Source of the DNA: Acinetobacter bohemicus ANC 3994
GTDB lineage: Bacteria > Pseudomonadota > Gammaproteobacteria > Pseudomonadales > Moraxellaceae
Reading direction: 5' to 3'
NCBI RefSeq assembly: GCF_000367925.1
Contig: NZ_KB849175.1
Coordinates: 273,395 to 337,394, forward strand
Length of the DNA: 64,000 nt
Shown here in pieces: positions 8,482-16,681 of the stretch. The translations under genes were made by a program, and so were the position numbers. Positions within the stretch are counted from its first letter, which is position 1. Each line of letters starts with the position of its first letter. The notes beneath the pieces were generated by a model. It ran no database searches. It worked only from the letters and a program-made list of their open reading frames with translations, and was not told the origin of the DNA.

Positions 8482-8503
8482 TTGTTGGTATTTTTGTTGG
8501 TAT
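8482..8503 (+). repeat. Arm-type repeats at the right end of the tRNA-Ser element
   Basis: Two direct copies of TTGTTGGTAT (8482-8491, 8494-8503), spaced 12 bp apart, the same decamer and spacing as at 6084-6105. They lie about 60 bp before the degenerate tRNA 3'-end copy at 8565-8579. Confidence 0.6.
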
Positions 8504-8612
8504 AGGATACTTTTTAAATATATATAAATATTAATATTCAACAACTTAATACCATTAGTTTATTCCCTCCTTCCCGCCAAATTGCAAAGAACTGCACTCC
8601 AAAGCAGTGACG

Positions 8613-8662
8613 AAAGGCTTAATTCTAAAGGGATTGAGCTTTTTTTGTTGTCTGTGGCAATG
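8613..8662 (+). repeat. Diverged duplicate of the tRNA-Ser downstream segment
   Basis: AAGGCTTAATTCTAAAGGG, ATTGAGC, a T-run, then TGTCTGTGGCAAT corresponds to 6007-6056 (GCTTAAATCTAAGGGG, TTTAAGCC, T-run, TGTCTGTGGCAAT). It also keeps the terminator hairpin. It marks the outer right flank of the element; the divergence suggests an old or hybrid junction. Confidence 0.6.
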
Positions 8663-8668
8663 ACATTC

Positions 8669-9011
8669 CATGCATTACGATCAGGGTATATGTGGGGAAA
8701 ACCCATGCGAACCCATTAAAAATAAGAGGCACTGTAGCCTTTTATCAATCTCCTTTCTTAGATGCTTCTATGTCACATCTTTGACAAAACTTAGCATTCA
8801 CACCATCAACATGCTGGTTTTATCAGCAAAAAAGTAATTCATTCAATATCTTTGCCCCCAGTTCATTCGCAAATATCAAAATGATTGGTCTTATATTTCT
8901 GATGATGAAATCCATATTTCAAATTTGGTATAGGCAAAACCAGTTTCTTTAGATTAGGTTATAAGTGGTACAAAAAATGCTTGGATCGTACCGAACTTTT
9001 TATAAGGAAAA
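8669..9011. other. Intergenic region before the asparaginase gene
   Basis: No gene seen on either strand. AT-rich, no clear repeat. The asparaginase promoter must lie in the distal part, but I cannot place -35 and -10 boxes with confidence. AAGGAAAA just before 9012 is the ribosome site. Confidence 0.5.
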
Positions 9012-10073
9012 ATGATGAAAAAGACACTTACGGCACTCACATTAAGTCTCGGTTTACTCTTACCCTTTTCAGCTTTTGCTAAAAATAATGTCGTGGTGGT
9101 TGCCACAGGTGGCACGATTGCAGGTGCAGGAGCCAGCTCCACCAACAGTGCAACATATACTGCGGCCAAAGTGCCTGTTGATGATTTACTTAAGGCCGTT
9201 CCGCAAATTCAGAACCTTGCCAATGTCACGGGTGTACAAGCACTTCAAATTGCATCCGAAAGCATAACCGACAAAGAGCTGTTAACCATTGCACGAAAAG
9301 TCAATGAATTGGTGAAAAAGCCAGATGTAAATGGCGTTGTGATCACACATGGTACGGATACCTTAGAAGAAACCGCTTACTTTTTAAACTTAACCGTTCA
9401 TACCGACAAACCCATTGTAGTCGTGGGTTCAATGCGCCCACCTTCAGCCTTATCTGCGGATGGCCCTTTAAATTTGTATAGTGCTGTTGCCCTTGCAGCC
9501 AACGATACTGCAAAAGGCAAAGGTGTTTTTGTGCTCATGAATGATGATATTTTTGCAGCACGAGATGTCACCAAAGCCATCAATATTCACACCAATGGCT
9601 TTGCGAGTCAGTGGGGCGCGTTAGGTACACTGGTCGAAGCTAAACCGTATTGGTTTAGAAATGTCGCAAAACGTTTTAATAACAGCTCTGAATTTAATAT
9701 TGAAAATATTCAGGGCGATGCTTTGCCTTTGGTTCAGATTGTATATGGTTCTGGCAACATGATTCCCGATGCCTATACGGCCTATGCAAAAGCAGGAGCG
9801 AAAGCCATTATTCATGCAGGTACGGGTAATGGATCCGTTGCAAAAAATATTGTGCCGACTTTAAATGAACTACAAAAACAAGGCGTGCAAATTATTCGTT
9901 CATCTCGTGTGCCACAAGGTTTTGTATTAAGAAATGCGGAACAGCCCGATGATCAATACAATTGGGTCGTGGCGCATGATTTAAATCCACAAAAAGCAAA
10001 ACTACTGGCTGCACTGGCTCTCACCAAAACCAAAGATGCAAAAGAAATTCAGCGCATGTTTTGGGAATATTAA
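9012..10073 (+). CDS. ansB: Periplasmic glutaminase-asparaginase (type II)
   Basis: 353 residues with a signal peptide ending FSAFA before KNNVV. The mature start KNNVVVVATGGTIAGAGAS closely resembles the classical Acinetobacter glutaminase-asparaginase. The nucleophile Thr is in TGGTIAG (about 32-38); the second catalytic set is HGTDTLEE (113-120). The C-terminus (RNAEQPDDQ, WVVAHDLNPQKA, FWEY) is typical. It deaminates L-Asn and L-Gln in the periplasm to Asp or Glu plus ammonia, giving nitrogen and carbon from amides. ATG codons at 9012 and 9015 are both possible; AAGGAAAA is upstream. It is monocistronic with its own terminator and lies just outside the island. Assignment to the glutaminase-asparaginase subfamily is strong by sequence memory, not by a search. 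Confidence 0.92.
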   Translation: MMKKTLTALTLSLGLLLPFSAFAKNNVVVVATGGTIAGAGASSTNSATYTAAKVPVDDLLKAVPQIQNLANVTGVQALQIASESITDKELLTIARKVNELVKKPDVNGVVITHGTDTLEETAYFLNLTVHTDKPIVVVGSMRPPSALSADGPLNLYSAVALAANDTAKGKGVFVLMNDDIFAARDVTKAINIHTNGFASQWGALGTLVEAKPYWFRNVAKRFNNSSEFNIENIQGDALPLVQIVYGSGNMIPDAYTAYAKAGAKAIIHAGTGNGSVAKNIVPTLNELQKQGVQIIRSSRVPQGFVLRNAEQPDDQYNWVVAHDLNPQKAKLLAALALTKTKDAKEIQRMFWEY

Positions 10074-10087
10074 GATTTAACTCAACT

Positions 10088-10115
10088 GAAGAAAGTATTT
10101 ACGGATACTTTCTTC
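10088..10115 (+). terminator. Terminator of the asparaginase gene
   Basis: 11-bp perfect stem GAAGAAAGTAT / ATACTTTCTTC with a TTACGG loop, 15 bp after the stop; the T tail is weak. Confidence 0.65.
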
Positions 10116-10340
10116 ATTCATCCTTTTAAAAAAATTGCTCGGTTGATGGAAAATTAAAAATAACCGCCCACCTCTTTTAAAATAAATTTAAGCATTCACT
10201 CAATCATGACAAGAGACAATAAAAACTCAAAAAATATCATAAAGCTGCAATATTTCCATGCTAACAATCATAGGACAATGGCTTAAGTCGAATCATAGAA
10301 GCGCATTGAATACATAGAAAACTGCTATTCGGGAGTAAAT

Positions 10341-10574
10341 ATGAATACCAGCAATAATTATGTCAAACAAATCAAGAACGCTAAACGTGGTGGTTACACG
10401 CCGACCATCGCAAAAGATATTAACAAACATAAAATTCAGAAAGCCATTCGACTGATTGATCAATGGAGAAAACTGGCCAACGAACTCAAACCACAAATGC
10501 AAATCGATATGGCTTTAACCCTAGAAGAATGTGCGCAAGACCTCGATCAAATTTTAAGGCGTAAATCCCTCTAA
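10341..10574 (+). CDS. Small basic protein, unknown function
   Basis: 77 residues, basic N-terminal half (KQIKNAKRGGYTPTIAKDINKHKIQKAIR), predicted mostly helical, no membrane segment. CGGGAG lies 5 bp before the ATG, a strong ribosome site supporting translation. I do not recognise a family. It stands alone between the asparaginase gene and tRNA-Thr, with no obvious partner. Confidence 0.65.
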   Translation: MNTSNNYVKQIKNAKRGGYTPTIAKDINKHKIQKAIRLIDQWRKLANELKPQMQIDMALTLEECAQDLDQILRRKSL

Positions 10575-10693
10575 TCAGATGAAAAAATTTTTGATTTAAG
10601 TTGATTTTTTAATGCTTAAAATAGCTGTGCAATTCAATCGTTCACTTTTTGGCTTGCAATTTTAACCAAATTCGCTATTATTCATCCAACAAC

Positions 10694-10769
<76 letters not shown>

Positions 10770-10779
10770 TGTTATACTT

Positions 10780-10811
10780 AGCCTCACTTTATCGTGGGGC
10801 TTTGTTGTATT
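10780..10811 (+). terminator. Terminator of tRNA-Thr
   Basis: AGCCTCAC pairs with GTGGGGCT (one G-T pair) around TTTATC, followed by TTGTTGTATTT. Confidence 0.6.
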
Positions 10812-10878
10812 TGCAGGTTCATTTTAAAAATCCAAGTTCATTTTAAAAATCTAAACCATATCAATCTAAATCACATCA

Positions 10879-11709
10879 TCATGACGGCGCGTTCTTTTTG
10901 GCACTAATTTGTACATATTGCACCAAACCATCAACATATAGCTTCTGGCATAACTTTGCAGTCATTTGAATTTTAACCGCATCTAAACCAAGCTGAGGCG
11001 GTGGCGATTGTTGAATATAATGTGAAAAGCCATGTAAAACCGCTTGAGATAAATCAACAACTTCAATCTCGCTAAAATCATAACGCTGCAAGGTTTGTGT
11101 CAAGACGGATTGCGTCATTAAATCATCCAAATTCACATCGGCCGATTTTAATAACCAGTTATATTTTTGCTTTTGTAAGGCGGTTAAAGCCGACCATTGT
11201 TCAGACAAGATTAAATAATGAAAACCCAGTCTGCCCTTTGCATTTAAAACTGTGCATACCGATGCTAAAAATGAATTTAAATTTGAGTGATACGCGGCAT
11301 CAATACAGAGCACCACGTCAAAAGCAGTTTTGAATTGAATTTGTTTTAAATTTAAAAAAGAGTGTTGGTGAATTGCTACAAGGTGCGGAAGATGCTGTTG
11401 AATTTGCATCACACAATTGGCTTGTAATTCAACGGCTTCAATATATTGCAGCTGATAGTGCTGTTGCCACAGCGCTAAGCTCGCACCCTGCCCACAGCCT
11501 AAATCGAGCAGTTTATCGGCCGACTTTAACTGTACAGCTTGCGCCAACTGATCAGCCAATTGACGACAAGCTTGTGGATAGGATGATATTGCATCATCCC
11601 AATAGCCCAAGTTGCTCCAAGCAAGCGCTGCATCATCTCCTAACTGTTTTGCATTAATTGCATATTTATGTTGTGGAAAATGCTGACGAATCGCTTGAAG
11701 CCATTTCAT
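10879..11709 (-). CDS. Class I SAM-dependent methyltransferase
   Basis: 276 residues. Motif I is LLDLGCGQGASLALW (about 67-82), the SAM-binding glycine loop; the acidic residue of motif II is in YIEAVELQANC, and motif IV is VVLCIDAAYH. The fold resembles small-molecule or lipid methyltransferases, but length (276) is well short of cyclopropane fatty acid synthase. Substrate unknown. It starts 5 bp after the stop of the FAD oxidoreductase gene, so the two are co-transcribed and probably act in one pathway (inference). Confidence 0.82.
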   Translation of the reverse strand: MKWLQAIRQHFPQHKYAINAKQLGDDAALAWSNLGYWDDAISSYPQACRQLADQLAQAVQLKSADKLLDLGCGQGASLALWQQHYQLQYIEAVELQANCVMQIQQHLPHLVAIHQHSFLNLKQIQFKTAFDVVLCIDAAYHSNLNSFLASVCTVLNAKGRLGFHYLILSEQWSALTALQKQKYNWLLKSADVNLDDLMTQSVLTQTLQRYDFSEIEVVDLSQAVLHGFSHYIQQSPPPQLGLDAVKIQMTAKLCQKLYVDGLVQYVQISAKKNAPS

Positions 11710-11714
11710 GTGTT

Positions 11715-13013
11715 TTAGTAGCCAAGTTGTGGGGCAACCTCAACTTTAGGTTTTAATCCAACAAACGGCAAGGGTGCTTTAAAAATTTCTGCAATATGCA
11801 TAGCGGAGGTCACGGCTGACTCTAAAATAGGCAAACCATCACAAGACCATGAACCACAATAGAACACTTTACGGTTTGCATCTTTATGGCGAGCTTGCAA
11901 CTCTTTATTTAAAGCCACAGTTTGTGAGTCGACCACAGCACGGGTTAAAGTCACGGTTGAAATGACCTTTTTAGGATCAATGTCAATCACTGGTCTCCAT
12001 GTTTGGAACACGGCTGTTTTACCCACTAAACTTGGTTCAACCGAATTTAACCACACTGTAAATTGTTGACGGGTAAATTTACGATCCATCATATAACTGA
12101 GTACCGCCCAATCTTTACGCTTTGGCGGCATCACCGTTTGATCAGTATGAACAACCAATTGACCTTGCTCAAATTTAAATTGCTTTAACAGGGCAATATC
12201 ATCCGCAAATTGCTCAGCATTTAAGAAATCTTCAATTTTGTTGGTTGGTGTTGCCACAATCACCCGATCAAAAATGTATTTTTCACCCAAGGCATTTTCA
12301 ACCAGCACGTGATTGTCTTGTTCTTTGACTTGGGTAATCGCAGAACCATTATGAATTTGAATCCCTGCAATCAATTTGTCTACCAACGCAGGTGTGCCGC
12401 CTTGCATACGCAATAAAGCATCGCCATCGGTCAATTGACGTAAGAAAATCAATAAGGGTTTTGCCGGCCATTCACCAATGGTTTTAGAACTACAGGTGCA
12501 AATGGTATACAGCACGGGCATAACCACGCCATGCCAAAACACCTCTTCTATATCATTGTTATTAATGAATTCAGCCAGCGTGATTTCTTGGTCTTTAGAT
12601 TTGAAGAATTTAGCGATGGCCGTTTTAAGTTGCAACATGCCTTTGACTAAACGCCAACCGTACTGTTGAATGCCTTTACGATTATTAATAATCGGAAAAT
12701 TACCAATACGACTACGGGTGGTGGTTAACCATGTTTCAGTACGATCTTCAAATAACCAACTACACGCCATATAGGTACGAACAGGAAAAGTTTTGATCCC
12801 TAAATAAGTCGCCAAACTTAAGGTATTTTTCCATAAATGAGGGTTCATGACGCGCAATGGCGCATCAATTAAGCCACCTTCAAATTCAGTACTATGGCTA
12901 TCCATACCACGTCCAGGCAATGCTTCAAAAATCGTAATGCTATGCCCTGCATCTTTAAGAATTCTTGCGGTAGCTAGCCCAGCCATGCCACTACCAATAA
13001 CTGCAATATCCAA
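11715..13013 (-). CDS. FAD/NAD(P)-binding oxidoreductase (amine-oxidase-like)
   Basis: 432 residues. The N-terminal Rossmann motif IAVIGSGMAGLATARIL followed by an acidic residue in IFEAL binds FAD. The overall layout (RVIVATPTNK in the middle, FYCGSWSCDGLPILESAVTSAMHIAE near the C-terminus) is that of the flavin amine oxidase / COG2907-like proteins. In other bacteria COG2907 proteins often sit beside lipid-modifying methyltransferases, which fits the methyltransferase gene 5 bp downstream. A role in modifying membrane lipids is therefore possible but not shown. No membrane segment is evident. Confidence 0.8.
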   Translation of the reverse strand: MDIAVIGSGMAGLATARILKDAGHSITIFEALPGRGMDSHSTEFEGGLIDAPLRVMNPHLWKNTLSLATYLGIKTFPVRTYMACSWLFEDRTETWLTTTRSRIGNFPIINNRKGIQQYGWRLVKGMLQLKTAIAKFFKSKDQEITLAEFINNNDIEEVFWHGVVMPVLYTICTCSSKTIGEWPAKPLLIFLRQLTDGDALLRMQGGTPALVDKLIAGIQIHNGSAITQVKEQDNHVLVENALGEKYIFDRVIVATPTNKIEDFLNAEQFADDIALLKQFKFEQGQLVVHTDQTVMPPKRKDWAVLSYMMDRKFTRQQFTVWLNSVEPSLVGKTAVFQTWRPVIDIDPKKVISTVTLTRAVVDSQTVALNKELQARHKDANRKVFYCGSWSCDGLPILESAVTSAMHIAEIFKAPLPFVGLKPKVEVAPQLGY

Positions 13014-13381
13014 AATTATTATCCGTCAGTTATATAAGATTACTGAAATTATGAACCAAGCCGGATTAAAAGGCGGTATTAAAATATTCCAGAATCTATC
13101 TTTTTAACAAAAGTCATCATGATGCATATCGGCCAGATATTTATCCTTATTGGCATACAAAAATAACAATCAAAAACCATAAAATAATTATATTTATTTA
13201 AATATTTAAATAAAAATTATTTAAAACCATCAGTATATATTAACCAATTTTATAACGATCGTTTTACAAAATCTTAAAATATGATTATCATAATGAGTAT
13301 GGTCACTTGATCATGACATCATAATTTTTATAGCAAATAATGATGCAAATAAAGTCAAAACAACAAAATCCATTTCGCAAA
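13014..13381. other. AT-rich intergenic region
   Basis: No gene seen. Very A/T-rich, with short stretches such as TATTTATTTAAATATTTAAATAAAAATTATTTA-like sequence around 13190-13215. It should hold the promoter of the minus-strand oxidoreductase-methyltransferase operon; no clear boxes could be chosen. Confidence 0.5.
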
Positions 13382-13405
13382 AAGCCCCTAAAAATTTAGG
13401 GGCTT
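13382..13405. terminator. Terminator of the pirin gene
   Basis: AAGCCCCTAAA / TTTAGGGGCTT stem with a short AT loop. On the minus strand it is followed by TTTTT, 35 bp after the pirin stop. Confidence 0.8.
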
Positions 13406-13439
13406 CTTTATTTTTGCACCAACGGCTTTAAAGTCAGGA

Positions 13440-14327
13440 TTAACCTGCCACCGCTATTTCACCAAACTTGCCACTATTCAAATCATTAAATGCTTGTATG
13501 ATTTCATCTTTAGTATTCATGACAAAAGGACCATAGCCCTGAATAGGCTCATTTAAAGGTTGACCTGTCAGCAGCAAAAATTTGCTATCTTGCAAAGCCT
13601 CAAGTTGAATATCGGCTTCACCATCTTGAGCAAACAGCACAATCGAGCTGTCCTGAACCTTTTGCATGCCGTTCACTAACATTTCACCGGATAGCACGAC
13701 AAGCAAAGTATTGTGATCAACGGGTACATGAAGGTGATGGGTATGTTGTGCTTTTAACTCACCATCCCACACATTTACAGGTGAAAAAGTTGCAGCAGGA
13801 CCGCTATATTCTAGCTGATCCGCCATATAGCGACCTGCGATGACACGGATATGCCCTGCACCATTTTCAAGTTCAATCACAGGAATTTCTTGTGCTTCAA
13901 TGGCTTGATATTTAGGTGCAGTCATTTTATCTGCTGCAGGTAAATTAACCCAAAGCTGTACCATTTCAAACAATCCACCGCTTTTAGCGAATTCCTCAGA
14001 ATGAAACTCTTCATGCATTAAACCTGCACCCGCAGTCATCCACTGCACATCGCCCGTTTTAATCTGACCGCCACCACCACTGGAGTCTTTATGCGACACT
14101 TCGCCTTGATAGGCAATGGTCACCGTTTCAAAACCGCGATGTGGATGTGAACCTACACCATGTTGTGCCGTGGTTGGATTAAAATGATACGGCGCAGCAT
14201 AATCCAATAATAAAAATGGGCTAATCGCTTGACCTAAACGATCATAAGAAAATAGGTTTTTAACAGGGAAACCATCTCCGACCCAATGCATATTTTGATT
14301 ACGATAAACGCCAATAATTTTTTTCAT
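13440..14327 (-). CDS. Pirin family protein (cupin)
   Basis: 295 residues. The pirin metal-binding motif is clear: HPHRGFETVTI (about 62-72), with later His and Glu (MHEEFHSEE) completing the cupin metal site. Bacterial pirins include quercetinase-like dioxygenases and redox-sensing regulators; which activity applies here is unknown. It is divergent from the YcaC-like hydrolase at 14619, with a 291-bp gap, and a LysR regulator follows the hydrolase. The pirin-YcaC pairing is frequent in proteobacteria and suggests a shared regulator. The terminator at 13382-13405 closes the unit. Confidence 0.88.
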   Translation of the reverse strand: MKKIIGVYRNQNMHWVGDGFPVKNLFSYDRLGQAISPFLLLDYAAPYHFNPTTAQHGVGSHPHRGFETVTIAYQGEVSHKDSSGGGGQIKTGDVQWMTAGAGLMHEEFHSEEFAKSGGLFEMVQLWVNLPAADKMTAPKYQAIEAQEIPVIELENGAGHIRVIAGRYMADQLEYSGPAATFSPVNVWDGELKAQHTHHLHVPVDHNTLLVVLSGEMLVNGMQKVQDSSIVLFAQDGEADIQLEALQDSKFLLLTGQPLNEPIQGYGPFVMNTKDEIIQAFNDLNSGKFGEIAVAG

Positions 14328-14618
14328 CTCAAACTCCTATCTCTAGGAAACAATATGAGTACATATTAGTCTTTTTAAATGCGTCAATATAGTGAAACAC
14401 CAATACACACCATCTCATTTTTAGGACAAAATAAGGGCTTTCATTTTTAAGCATGCTTATTTTTTAAGTTCAACCTGACCAATTATCCCATAAACAATAA
14501 AATGAATCTCAAATCACCGGCTTTATCCACCCTCATTATCTCATTAATATAAATTCACCCCAGAACATCTAGAACAGAAGTTCGACTTCTCCATAATACT
14601 ATTTACGAGGCACAAGAA

Positions 14619-15245
14619 ATGGGCAAACCCTACGTTCGTTTAGACAAAGATAATGCAGCTGTTTTGTTAGTCGACCACCAAACTGGATTACTGTCATTGG
14701 TTCGTGATATCGACCCCGACAAATTCAAAAATAATGTTTTAGCCCTTGCTGCAGCGGCGCAATATTTCAACCTTCCGACGATTTTAACCACCAGTTTTGA
14801 ACAAGGTCCAAATGGTCCTTTAGTTCCAGAACTCAAAGAAATGTTTCCAGATGCGCCTTATATTGCTCGTCCCGGTCAAATTAATGCTTGGGACAACGAA
14901 GACTTCGTCAAAGCAGTTAAAGCAACAGGCAAAAAACAATTGATTATTGCTGGTGTTGTCACAGAAGTCTGTGTCGCATTCCCTGCCCTTTCAGCCTTGG
15001 AAGAAGACTTTGAAGTATTCGTGATTACCGATGCTTCAGGCACCTTTAACCATTTAACTCGTGATTCTGCATGGGATCGCATGTCAAATGCAGGTGCACA
15101 ATTAATGACTTGGTTTGGGATGGCATGTGAGTTACACCGTGACTGGCGGAATGATATTGAAGGTTTGGGTGCTTTGTTCTCCAATCATATTCCGGATTAT
15201 CGCAATCTCATCAACAGCTACAACCAACATTCATCGCAAAAATAA
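14619..15245 (+). CDS. ycaC: YcaC-type isochorismatase-family hydrolase
   Basis: 208 residues. The cysteine-hydrolase triad can be placed: Asp in LLVDHQTG (about 18-22), a Lys in the middle region, and the nucleophile Cys in GVVTEVCVAFPAL (about 118). The pattern and length match YcaC, an octameric hydrolase of unknown physiological substrate. The ATG at 14619 has GAGG upstream (TACGAGGCACAAGAA). The gene is divergent from pirin. Its terminator has been split by the 306-bp repeat at 15279-15584; a hairpin within that element now probably ends the transcript. Confidence 0.85.
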   Translation: MGKPYVRLDKDNAAVLLVDHQTGLLSLVRDIDPDKFKNNVLALAAAAQYFNLPTILTTSFEQGPNGPLVPELKEMFPDAPYIARPGQINAWDNEDFVKAVKATGKKQLIIAGVVTEVCVAFPALSALEEDFEVFVITDASGTFNHLTRDSAWDRMSNAGAQLMTWFGMACELHRDWRNDIEGLGALFSNHIPDYRNLINSYNQHSSQK

Positions 15246-15278
15246 GCTTTGTCTATTTTTCAAAGGCGATCTTCGGAT

Positions 15279-15584
15279 TAATGCCAGTTAGTTAAGGAGT
15301 TTTATAATAAACTCCTTAGCTTTTTAGTTCTTCACAACGGAGTCTTATATTTTTAAATCAAATACTTGGAGCTCATCTATTACTTTGGATAAGCCCAAAG
15401 TAATCAAAGGCATTTGTCATCCGCAAAACTCGTCAAACCCCTTTTGTTGATTAATAAATCGCAGAAACTGTACTTTTTTAAAGTAGTCTTGCCTCGAACA
15501 GTTGCGGATGACATTTCCGCGTATCGAATAACATCATGAATTTAAAATAAAAAAGCCAGTCAATTTCTTAACTGATTAGCATTA
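15279..15584 (+). repeat. 306-bp structured repeat, copy A, inserted in the ycaC terminator
   Basis: Starts TAATGCCAGTTAG and ends CTGATTAGCATTA, so the ends are imperfect inverted repeats. It is about 95% identical (about 15 differences by eye) to 47629-47934 in reverse orientation. There is no ORF. Direct repeats GATCTTCGGAT (15268-15278) and GATTTTCGGAT (15585-15595) flank it. Removing the element and one repeat restores the terminator GCGATC-TTCG-GATCGC with T tail. Inside: a hairpin AAGGAGTTT / AAACTCCTT near the left end followed by T's; TACTTTGG / CCCAAAGTA in the middle; the long-range pair GTCATCCGCAA (15416) / TTGCGGATGAC (15502) with TACTTTTTTAAAGTA between; and a right-end hairpin that acts as a terminator on the minus strand. 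Confidence 0.85.
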
Positions 15585-15685
15585 GATTTTCGGATCGCTT
15601 TTTGATTTTGTTATTCTGCACCCTCAATCATGCGACTTTTTTCAGCTAGAATAATGACTTCCTTGCCCCGTTTTGAGCGTGATGT

Positions 15686-16609
15686 ATGCATTCATTTGAT
15701 GATTATTATTACTTTTTTCTGGTGGTGAAATACGCTGGATTTAGTGCCGCAAGTGAAGCAAGTAATATCACCAAATCAAAATTGAGCAGACGGATTTTAG
15801 ACTTAGAAAGTCAATTTAATGTCAGTCTCATTCAGCGTTCAACACGCCATTTTAAAGTCACTCCTTTAGGGCAAGAATTTTATGAGGAATGTTGTAAAGT
15901 CATCGCCCAGATTGAATGTGCCAACAATGTATTACTGAAACAAAAAAGTGAGCCTCAAGGCTTAATCAAAATAAGCTGCCCTTCGGTCATGATGCATTTT
16001 CAAATCCGTACATTGCTCAATCAGTTTCTAAAAAATTATCCCAAAGTACAGATTGAACTTGAGCTGACCAGCCGCCGTGTTGACTTAATTCATGATGATA
16101 TCGATTTAGCCATTCGGACCAATTTTCAAGCCAATGAAGACTCCAGCTTGATTGTGCGTGATGTCATTAAAACCACCCATTGCTTGGTGGCAAGCCCTGA
16201 ATTACTCAAAGGACGGCACATCCAACATTTCACAGAATTACACGAATTTCCAAGTGTGGTTTTGGGTATGCAAAAATCACAATATTATTGGCATTTAAAC
16301 AATCATGAGCATGGTGAAATGATTGATATTCCCCTCCAGCCACGGATTAAAAGCAATGATCTTGCTGGCGTGTATTATGCGGTATACGATGGATTTGGAA
16401 TTGCCGATTTACCTTATTTAGCGGTTGAACAAGACATCAAGCAAGGCAAACTGATTCATGTCTTACCTGAGTGGTGCTCAAATTTAGGCACCGTGCAATT
16501 GGTCTATGCTTCTCGTAAAGGACAGCGTTTGGTGATGGAAAAACTGATTGATTATTTAGTCGAAGGTTTAAGAGATTTAGCCAAAGATCATTTAGGTTAC
16601 GCACTTTAA
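15686..16609 (+). CDS. LysR family transcriptional regulator
   Basis: 307 residues. The N-terminal winged helix is FFLVVKYAGFSAASEASNITKSKLSRRILDLESQFNVSLIQRSTRHFKVTPLG in the usual place (about 8-62, quoted here in part only as a location), and the C-terminal about 200 residues form the substrate-binding domain. By type it resembles the AaeR/DsdC-like LTTRs that control nearby oxidoreductase genes. It follows ycaC in the same direction but is separated by the 306-bp repeat, so it has its own promoter. It is a reasonable candidate regulator of pirin and ycaC (inference). Confidence 0.88.
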   Translation: MHSFDDYYYFFLVVKYAGFSAASEASNITKSKLSRRILDLESQFNVSLIQRSTRHFKVTPLGQEFYEECCKVIAQIECANNVLLKQKSEPQGLIKISCPSVMMHFQIRTLLNQFLKNYPKVQIELELTSRRVDLIHDDIDLAIRTNFQANEDSSLIVRDVIKTTHCLVASPELLKGRHIQHFTELHEFPSVVLGMQKSQYYWHLNNHEHGEMIDIPLQPRIKSNDLAGVYYAVYDGFGIADLPYLAVEQDIKQGKLIHVLPEWCSNLGTVQLVYASRKGQRLVMEKLIDYLVEGLRDLAKDHLGYAL

Positions 16610-16628
16610 ATGGATCAATCAAACAAAG

Positions 16629-16660
16629 CAAAAATCCAGAAACAAAGTTCTGGATTTTTA
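16629..16660. terminator. Bidirectional terminator between lysR and ahpC
   Basis: AAAAATCCAGAA / TTCTGGATTTTT with an ACAAAG-type loop; serves both convergent genes. Confidence 0.85.
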
Positions 16661-16681
16661 GGCGAGTATTTTAATTTGAAC

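Larger units (their letters stand above)
5956..8579. mobile_element. Decayed tRNA-Ser integrative element carrying fic
   Basis: The left end is the 3' part of tRNA-Ser (5956-5971). A degenerate copy of that end (CCCTCCTTCCCGCCA) lies at 8565-8579. Beyond both ends lies a related hairpin segment ending TGTCTGTGGCAAT (6007-6056 and 8613-8662). Copies of the decamer TTGTTGGTAT occur just inside both ends: 6084-6093 and 6096-6105, inverted at 6127-6136, and 8482-8491 and 8494-8503. These look like integrase arm-type sites. Inside are a truncated integrase, short repeats, a 72-bp repeat array and fic. The att match is imperfect, so the exact right border is uncertain; the paired arm sites are the stronger evidence. 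Confidence 0.65.

Noticed and set aside
8565..8579. Perfect attR for the tRNA-Ser island
   Set aside because: The match to the tRNA 3' end is imperfect, so I list it as a degenerate copy only.
12478..12669. Plus-strand frames inside the oxidoreductase gene and similar opposite-strand frames across the window
   Set aside because: They run opposite to clear genes, lack ribosome sites and show no domain signals.
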